From: Taibaiella soli
Lineage (GTDB): Bacteria > Bacteroidota > Bacteroidia > Chitinophagales > Chitinophagaceae
Assembly (NCBI RefSeq): GCF_003236175.1
Contig: NZ_QKTW01000001.1
Coordinates: 27,589 to 79,623, forward strand
Reading direction: 5' to 3'
Length of the DNA stretch: 52,035 bases
Under the pieces are notes generated by a model. It made no database searches. It worked only from the letters and a program-made list of their open reading frames with translations, and was not told the DNA's origin. Positions 47,391 through 52,035 of this stretch are shown here, piece after piece; within the stretch, counting starts at the first letter, position 1, and every line of letters starts with the position of its first letter. A program made the position numbers and the translations under genes.

Positions 47391-47421
47391 AAAAATCCCG
47401 GCTACTTGATAGCAACCGGGA
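47391..47421 (-). terminator. intrinsic terminator of the small gene at 47459
   Basis: TCCCGG ... CCGGGA stem on the minus strand (with inner CTA/TAG pairs) followed by TTTTT, which reaches the edge of the rhs fragment. Confidence 0.75.
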
Positions 47422-47458
47422 CTATTTAAAATCTGTCACTTTTTTAGGACTATTCAGA

Positions 47459-47929
47459 TTAAAAATTTCTTGGCTTTTTTGCAATACCATAGTACTGCCA
47501 TGAATGATTACTCTCTGCAAGGAATCGTTTCAATGTTGATAAATCAAGTGTATTTAACCGAGTGTTAGCTACATAAAAATCAGCATTATGTTCTAACAAT
47601 TTAATTATGAATTCCAAAAGAAACATCTCATCTCTGCACTCCAGATCAATAATTGGAAAATATTCTTCCCCACTGTCTTCGACCGGATAGTATTCGTTTC
47701 TCTCATAAATATCCTCATTTTCCAAACAAGTAGCATATATATTAGGTAAATTACCTGCATCAATGTCATCACCTTTTTGTAAATATTTTGAGATAACCAA
47801 ATCAGGCAGCTTACCATCATTATTTGTATTGTGGAAGTCGTATTTGTAATTTATCAGGCAATCTATTATTGTATAAAAATTTTGAATATCATTCCGCGGT
47901 TTCTTGCAAGTAATATAAACTGAATCCAT
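47459..47929 (-). CDS. small acidic protein, candidate orphan immunity protein
   Basis: A 156-residue cytosolic protein without recognised family: MDSVYITCKKPRNDIQNFYT, many Asp/Glu (EDSGEEYFPIIDLECRDEMF), LLEFIIKLLEHNADFYVANT and LDLSTLKRFLAESNHSWQYY at the end. High acidity, small size, AT-rich composition and position between repeat copy B and a terminator, downstream of an rhs gene, suggest an immunity protein whose toxin tip has been lost. This is inference from context only. Confidence 0.6.
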   Translation of the reverse strand: MDSVYITCKKPRNDIQNFYTIIDCLINYKYDFHNTNNDGKLPDLVISKYLQKGDDIDAGNLPNIYATCLENEDIYERNEYYPVEDSGEEYFPIIDLECRDEMFLLEFIIKLLEHNADFYVANTRLNTLDLSTLKRFLAESNHSWQYYGIAKKPRNF

Positions 47930-47954
47930 AGCTTATTTTTTTTCATTCACTCCT

Positions 47955-48034
47955 GCTGTTCGACATGTTAGCGTAGCGCATGTCGAACTATAAATAATTG
48001 GGATTTTGTAATCCCATTCAATGTAAAATCGATA
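47955..48034. repeat. 80-bp RHS-locus repeat, copy B
   Basis: Near-identical to 47152-47231, exactly 803 bases away; hairpin arms at 47958-47967 and 47979-47988. Confidence 0.92.
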
Positions 48035-48065
48035 TAAATATTCAATAACCCACCAAGGGAAATAT

Positions 48066-48099
48066 AAAAAAACGGACAGCTTAAAGAAGCTGCCCGTTT
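48066..48099 (-). terminator. intrinsic terminator downstream of the rhs-immunity pair
   Basis: On the minus strand AAACGGGCAGCTT pairs with AAGCTGTCCGTTT (one G-U) around CTTT, followed by seven Ts. Confidence 0.85.
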
Positions 48100-48214
48100 C
48101 ATGTTGTTTTTCTTATTGACAACAAGTTAAAGTTGTACACGCGAAGAAAATAATCGACTGAGTGAGCCAACTTTGAATAGTTGCAAAATTAATGGAATTA
48201 CAGTTCATTTAGCA

Positions 48215-48243
48215 TTCGACATGCGCTGTACTTACATGTCGAA
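48215..48243. repeat. third copy of the TTCGACATG hairpin
   Basis: TTCGACATG (48215-48223) and CATGTCGAA (48235-48243) with a different loop, in opposite orientation to copies A and B. It lies just after the stop of the candidate immunity gene. Confidence 0.75.
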
Positions 48244-48253
48244 CAGCGGATAA

Positions 48254-48562
48254 TTACAAATTGTAACTACCGTAGTCAACAACTTCAGTAATAGCATCAG
48301 CGCCATATTTTTTATATGCATCCAATACACTCAATATCTCTATAATTTTGACGCCTTGACCCTGTAAATATAAATCCTCAGGCATTAAGCGAAGACTATT
48401 GTTCGATGCTACATAATAACGGAGTTGACTATCAGTTAAAGCTTTTTCAATAATGAATTCATCGAGCTCCTTCTGGCCATCCTCTCGTTTATATGTGCCC
48501 AGATAGCGATCGGAAATTTCTTGTTCAAATCCCAAAACTGCGGATAATTGCCAAAGTTTCAT
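48254..48562 (-). CDS. candidate immunity protein for the RHS toxin tip
   Basis: A 102-residue cytosolic protein without recognised family: MKLWQLSAVLGFEQEISDRY, EFIIEKALTDSQLRYYVASN, LRLMPEDLYLQGQGVKIIEI, YKKYGADAITEVVDYG. It begins 6 bases after the stop of the rhs gene on the same strand, the standard place and size of the immunity gene of a polymorphic toxin. The assignment rests on position alone. Confidence 0.65.
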   Translation of the reverse strand: MKLWQLSAVLGFEQEISDRYLGTYKREDGQKELDEFIIEKALTDSQLRYYVASNNSLRLMPEDLYLQGQGVKIIEILSVLDAYKKYGADAITEVVDYGSYNL

Positions 48563-48568
48563 AATAAC

Positions 48569-51500
48569 TTATCGTGTTTTAAATGGTATAGCTTTAACTT
48601 CATAACCTAAACTCTTCCAAAACTGTTGAGCGGCTTCCCATGTTTTTTCATTAACTAAAGGATTACCGTCTCCAAATCTACCGGATCCAGCGTTTATTAT
48701 TACGGTGTTTTCCGATTCAAACCATGCTTCGCCAGCTATGTATGCTTTTGAGCTGATATTACTATGAACTATATTACCTCGGTCAGTTGTCATAGGCGTC
48801 TTTTCTAACGCAACATTTAAACCTCGTTCGTCTATTGTCCATAAATATGTCGTTGCTTTATCACCCTTTGTTCCCAAAGTTACGTTTTCAAATTTACCAG
48901 AGTGCGAAGATTGTAAGCCTTCTGCAGGTGTAATTAATATATCTTCGTCTTTACTTAATGTTCTCGCAGAATTTTTAAGTATACCTAATTCGCTTCGTAG
49001 TGTTTCTGCAGCGGGTATCGCTTGTTGAGTTGTTGTTTCAATAGTTGTTTGAGTGACTGCATTAGCTGAAGTTTGTTTGGACTCTGTTTTAACTAGATCT
49101 GTTGCCGCTGAATTTTTGACCTGAGGTAACCCTTCCAATGCGATCATTAGTCCGGTGTTTCCAGCATCTACCGGAGAAACATTTCCTCCAGCACCTACTT
49201 GAACGTTTGTCTGCCATGCATCGGTACCATCAAGGTTATGCACAGTTTTTTGTCCTGTGATCCCAGACGTAACCTGTTGTAAAAATCTTGATGCGGGATT
49301 CGCGACTGCATCAACAATATGCGTTGGAATTGAAATCTCAGAATTCCCATTTTTCATGTAATACCAGAGATTGTAACCATGCATTTCATCTTCAGTGACA
49401 GACCGCATTGTATCTCCACCGCTTGGAGCAAAACCACCGTGTATAACAACTTCTGGAAGATGGACATCCGGTGCAGGCACTCCAGTATATCCACTGTCAG
49501 AATGCTTTTCGCGAACGCCCGTTGTCGGCTGTTCAGTGTACTGGATCTTTTTATCATTTGGTCCCATGCCAGTAGGGTCTGTCCAAGTTATTGGATTGTT
49601 GAACCCATAATTATAACAGCTTAACGGCGCATACTTCCCTTCCAGCGGATCACACGCGCTCCATCTCGCCAACCACGGGATATAATACCGCGCACCATGA
49701 TAGTACAAACCCGATTCCTCATCGCGTTCTTTGCCGGTAAAACGATAACGTTTCGCAACGGCATTGATCGTGGCATCGGTTGCCTGGTAAGCAGTGGTGC
49801 CATACGGATGATATTCTTCATAAGAAATCACGGCGGCAGATTCATCCAATTCCAAAGCGGCAGAACCAAGATGATTGGAGTAGATGTATCGTTGTAACGT
49901 AGCGGCATTGCTGTCTGTATAGTTTGGATTACGCTGCTCTAGCATCGCTATACGACCTGTATCATCAGAGACATGTACGGTGCTTCGTTCCAGTGTTAGC
50001 GTGCCGTTGTCGTATTTACGATACAGTTCAAAACTGCCTAAATAAATACGTTCTTCTGCAATGCCACTTTTCTGCACATACTTACGGATGCGTTGACCAC
50101 CGGAGTATTGATAAGAAGCCTCCACCTGGCCTCCGCCAAAGGAGGAGGAAGTGTAGTGCAGCTCATTGAGTCCGTTGAACTGCATTTGTTGCAGGTGCGG
50201 CATCGTGATCATATTACCACGGGCGTCGTGACTATAGTCAAACGTCTGACCATTTACTTTCGTGCTTAACAGCTGATTACTGCCTGATCCGTATTGATAG
50301 GTACGCGTATAACCTGCCGCGGCGGCGGCATGTGTCAGCGTTTTTATATTACCTACTGCGTCATATTCATAGGTCTGCATATAGTTCTGCACCGCGCTGC
50401 CATTTCCTTTTTGCGTAGTGATGTGATCGCTATCGTTATAGTTATCACTGCTACCTAAGGTGGCCAGGCTAGTTAGTTCACGACCTTGTGCCTGTATCAA
50501 ACGATACAACGCATCGTAGGTAAAATCCTGATCGGGGCTTACTACGCTATTCTTGAAGAAAATGGTCTGTTGCGCATCATCACGGATGAAAGCGATATTA
50601 CCCACCGGATCATAATAGTAATTCAGGTCCTGCAGTATTTCGTTGTAATGAGTGCTTGCAGTATTTACATTGACGGTGAGTAATCGTGTAAGCCTGTAGG
50701 TAAGCGAATCGTAAACATAGGATGTTTTGGTGCCATTGCCATACCAGATCGCTTGTCTTTGTCCTTTGGCATCGTAATGAATATCGTTCACATAACTATC
50801 GCCATTAAGGCGCACTGTTTTCAGAGCCCCACCGCGATCATACACATGCTGTGTCTGGTTGCCGCCCGCATCGGTCAGCGTTACGGGTCTGCCCAGTGCA
50901 TCTGCCTGTATAGTGGTGGTAAATGTTTCTGTAGACAATGTAGGGTTGGTATTCCAATCCGTATCGGTTACTGTACGATCTGCAATTAATTGCAACGCGG
51001 TTTGCAACGGCTGACCTTTAAAGTCATATCCAAGTGGCATCGATGTTTTACCTGAACTATCAAAATGTTCGTAAACCTGTCCGCGCAGATTGAGCGTTAT
51101 TGCGTTTGCTGCACTTTCACCGTAGTTCGTTATTTCTAATACAGTATCTGTATGCCAGTCCTGCGTCGTACTGTTGTAAAGTGCCAGCTTTTTCTGCGCC
51201 GGTCTTCGAAGTACATCATGCGCAACCGTAAAACGACGCTTTTCCGCATCCCAAGCGTAAAGCGGTTGTCCTGCCACATCGGTAAGGGTATAACTGTCGG
51301 CGCTATCAATACTGTGCTGATAGCATACCTGCTTCAACATATTGTAGCGATACTGCAACTGCGTGCGGCCTAAACCATCAACTACAGCCAGCCGGTTACC
51401 TAAAATGTCCAATACAACATAGCTATGGATATCCATCACCCCTCCTCCGAAGGGTCCGGGGGAGGCTATTGTATAAAAAGGCCTTGCCAGCGCGTCCAGA

Positions 51501-51967
51501 TGGACCACTGTTGGCGTGTTATAATGCACTACTGCTTTAGCGGCGGTATCTTTTCTTTTTTGTATATCCGCGATGTCTGCCTGCGTAAGGTTAAGGTCTG
51601 TGGTGGACAAAGCCAGTATCGCGGCGTACCAATCACTGTCTTTTACGGTATCATTTGCATCATAGCTTGTCTGTTGCCAACTGGTCCATTCTGTTTTACT
51701 AAACGTACCGTCCGGCATATCTACGCGCTGCACGCGGCTAAGCGGATCATAATGCATCCTGGGACTCACACCCTGACTGGCGGCTTGTGCTGCGGTATCA
51801 CACAAATGCGTACTGCTGAAATAAGGCTCAAACTGCATCACCACGTTGCCTTTGTTATTATAAATGGTGCGGCCTGTGCCAATCCATCCTTCGTCTTCGC
51901 TCAGAGGGTGTTTAAAAAGAAAAGCATAAAAAAAGGAATCAGTGTTGTAACTAAGAGGTTTAATCAA
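48569..51967 (-). CDS. RHS repeat-associated core protein with variable C-terminal toxin tip, 5'-truncated
   Basis: 1132 residues. WIGTGRTIYNNKGNVVMQFE near the N-terminus is normally deep inside the ~2000-residue SpvB/RHS proteins of Bacteroidota, so the N-terminal half is missing. YD/RHS repeats (YDALYRLIQAQGRE, YEYDAVGNIKTL, YQYSGGQRIRKY) lead to the core end RFTGKERDEESGLYYHGARY ... NPITWTDPTGM (residue ~801), where the autoprotease cuts in the family. The tip (802-1132) has a low-complexity linker and a final ~95-residue domain: WTIDERGLNVALEKTP, GNIVHSN (His1068), AGEAWF (Glu1080), INAGSGRFGDG. I do not recognise it as a named toxin. The start is a TTG; an in-frame TAG at 51997-51995 excludes extension, and no ATG precedes residue 44. 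Probably a displaced or truncated rhs copy. Confidence 0.88.
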   Translation of the reverse strand: MIKPLSYNTDSFFYAFLFKHPLSEDEGWIGTGRTIYNNKGNVVMQFEPYFSSTHLCDTAAQAASQGVSPRMHYDPLSRVQRVDMPDGTFSKTEWTSWQQTSYDANDTVKDSDWYAAILALSTTDLNLTQADIADIQKRKDTAAKAVVHYNTPTVVHLDALARPFYTIASPGPFGGGVMDIHSYVVLDILGNRLAVVDGLGRTQLQYRYNMLKQVCYQHSIDSADSYTLTDVAGQPLYAWDAEKRRFTVAHDVLRRPAQKKLALYNSTTQDWHTDTVLEITNYGESAANAITLNLRGQVYEHFDSSGKTSMPLGYDFKGQPLQTALQLIADRTVTDTDWNTNPTLSTETFTTTIQADALGRPVTLTDAGGNQTQHVYDRGGALKTVRLNGDSYVNDIHYDAKGQRQAIWYGNGTKTSYVYDSLTYRLTRLLTVNVNTASTHYNEILQDLNYYYDPVGNIAFIRDDAQQTIFFKNSVVSPDQDFTYDALYRLIQAQGRELTSLATLGSSDNYNDSDHITTQKGNGSAVQNYMQTYEYDAVGNIKTLTHAAAAAGYTRTYQYGSGSNQLLSTKVNGQTFDYSHDARGNMITMPHLQQMQFNGLNELHYTSSSFGGGQVEASYQYSGGQRIRKYVQKSGIAEERIYLGSFELYRKYDNGTLTLERSTVHVSDDTGRIAMLEQRNPNYTDSNAATLQRYIYSNHLGSAALELDESAAVISYEEYHPYGTTAYQATDATINAVAKRYRFTGKERDEESGLYYHGARYYIPWLARWSACDPLEGKYAPLSCYNYGFNNPITWTDPTGMGPNDKKIQYTEQPTTGVREKHSDSGYTGVPAPDVHLPEVVIHGGFAPSGGDTMRSVTEDEMHGYNLWYYMKNGNSEISIPTHIVDAVANPASRFLQQVTSGITGQKTVHNLDGTDAWQTNVQVGAGGNVSPVDAGNTGLMIALEGLPQVKNSAATDLVKTESKQTSANAVTQTTIETTTQQAIPAAETLRSELGILKNSARTLSKDEDILITPAEGLQSSHSGKFENVTLGTKGDKATTYLWTIDERGLNVALEKTPMTTDRGNIVHSNISSKAYIAGEAWFESENTVIINAGSGRFGDGNPLVNEKTWEAAQQFWKSLGYEVKAIPFKTR

Positions 51968-52011
51968 ACACCATCTTGCAAATGTGTTTTCCTTCTAGTT
52001 TAACTGATTCC
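51935..52011. repeat. 77-bp segment bounded by inverted repeats at the break of the rhs gene
   Basis: GGAATCAGT (51935-51943) and ACTGATTCC (52003-52011) are perfect inverted ends, with weaker pairing further in (AACTA / TAGTT). It lies exactly where rhs homology stops. It may be the end of an insertion sequence or a small non-autonomous element, or simply a large hairpin; the right side runs out of the window. Confidence 0.45.
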
Positions 52012-52035
52012 GAATGGCAAGTTATATCAAGTTTT

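Larger units (their letters stand above)
47930..48253. other. 324-bp intergenic region with repeat B, a terminator and a hairpin
   Basis: Contains the 80-bp repeat copy B, a terminator (48066-48099) and hairpin copy 3 (48215-48243). No credible gene. Confidence 0.5.

Noticed and set aside
47930-48070. Possible coding tail through repeat B (frame reading WVIEYLYRFYIEWDYK and IPIIYSSTCATLTCRTAG)
   Set aside because: Open but without start, and the same frame is interrupted differently in copy A; this is a dispersed repeat read as protein.
51425-52003. 192-codon plus-strand frame at the right edge
   Set aside because: Antisense to the rhs gene and spans the inverted repeats; no recognisable domain.

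Overview
The window is a chromosomal segment of a Bacteroidota bacterium, most likely of the Chitinophagales/Chitinophagaceae type. The evidence is a type IX secretion signature in two forms (a gliding-motility type C-terminal domain at 6206-8293 and a type A sorting tail at 44171-46432), many SCKK-type lipoproteins, an OmpA-like protein with thrombospondin type-3 repeats, promoter elements of the Bacteroidota form TTTG-N19-TAnnTTTG, few Shine-Dalgarno sites, several TTG starts, and the Bacteroidota-type AMP nucleosidase and ATP-grasp-free purF neighbourhood. I saw no tRNA, rRNA, CRISPR array, transposase or origin.

Layout. (1) 1-3569 is an accessory edge: an AT-rich, GAPS4-like defence nuclease that looks like a fusion of two known partners, a RadC-like JAMM protein just upstream of it in the same operon, and then an intergenic stretch with a degenerate ~110-bp repeat. 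(2) 3570-10188 is mostly housekeeping: ruvX, def and an ECF sigma/anti-sigma pair on the minus strand, a large PKD-rich secreted protein on the plus strand, then cutC with a Tat-exported aspartylglucosaminidase-type hydrolase. (3) 10519-18381 holds a YceI protein with a palindromic operator-like site, a divergent UvrA, a membrane glycosyltransferase, a double-ATPase peptide/nickel-type ABC protein and AMP nucleosidase. (4) 18569-29187 holds an orphan LuxR-type response regulator, a lone HsdR_N-domain protein, a CtpA-type protease, an N-acetylglucosamine-kinase-like protein, a highly expressed OmpA-like protein, a polyprenyl diphosphate synthase and a second, canonical UvrA. (5) 29624-41191 holds an M1 metallopeptidase fused to a probable outer-membrane barrel, two tandem paralogous lipoproteins with duplicated leaders, a small stress-type membrane protein, purF, a LysE exporter, a small outer-membrane barrel, an ArnT-like glycosyltransferase and tsaE. 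(6) 41228-46432 holds a copper P1B-ATPase and then a two-gene unit: a lipoprotein that is a stand-alone copy of the prodomain of the secreted metalloprotease encoded next to it. (7) 46433-52035 is an RHS polymorphic-toxin locus on the minus strand: a 5'-truncated rhs gene with a novel-looking C-terminal tip, a candidate immunity gene 6 bp downstream, and two further small genes separated by an orphan rhs core fragment and near-identical 80-bp hairpin repeats.

The most interesting points are the GAPS4-like single-chain protein, the prodomain-lipoprotein/metalloprotease pair, the M1-barrel fusion and the RHS cassette array. All family names come from reading motifs and from memory; no database search was run.
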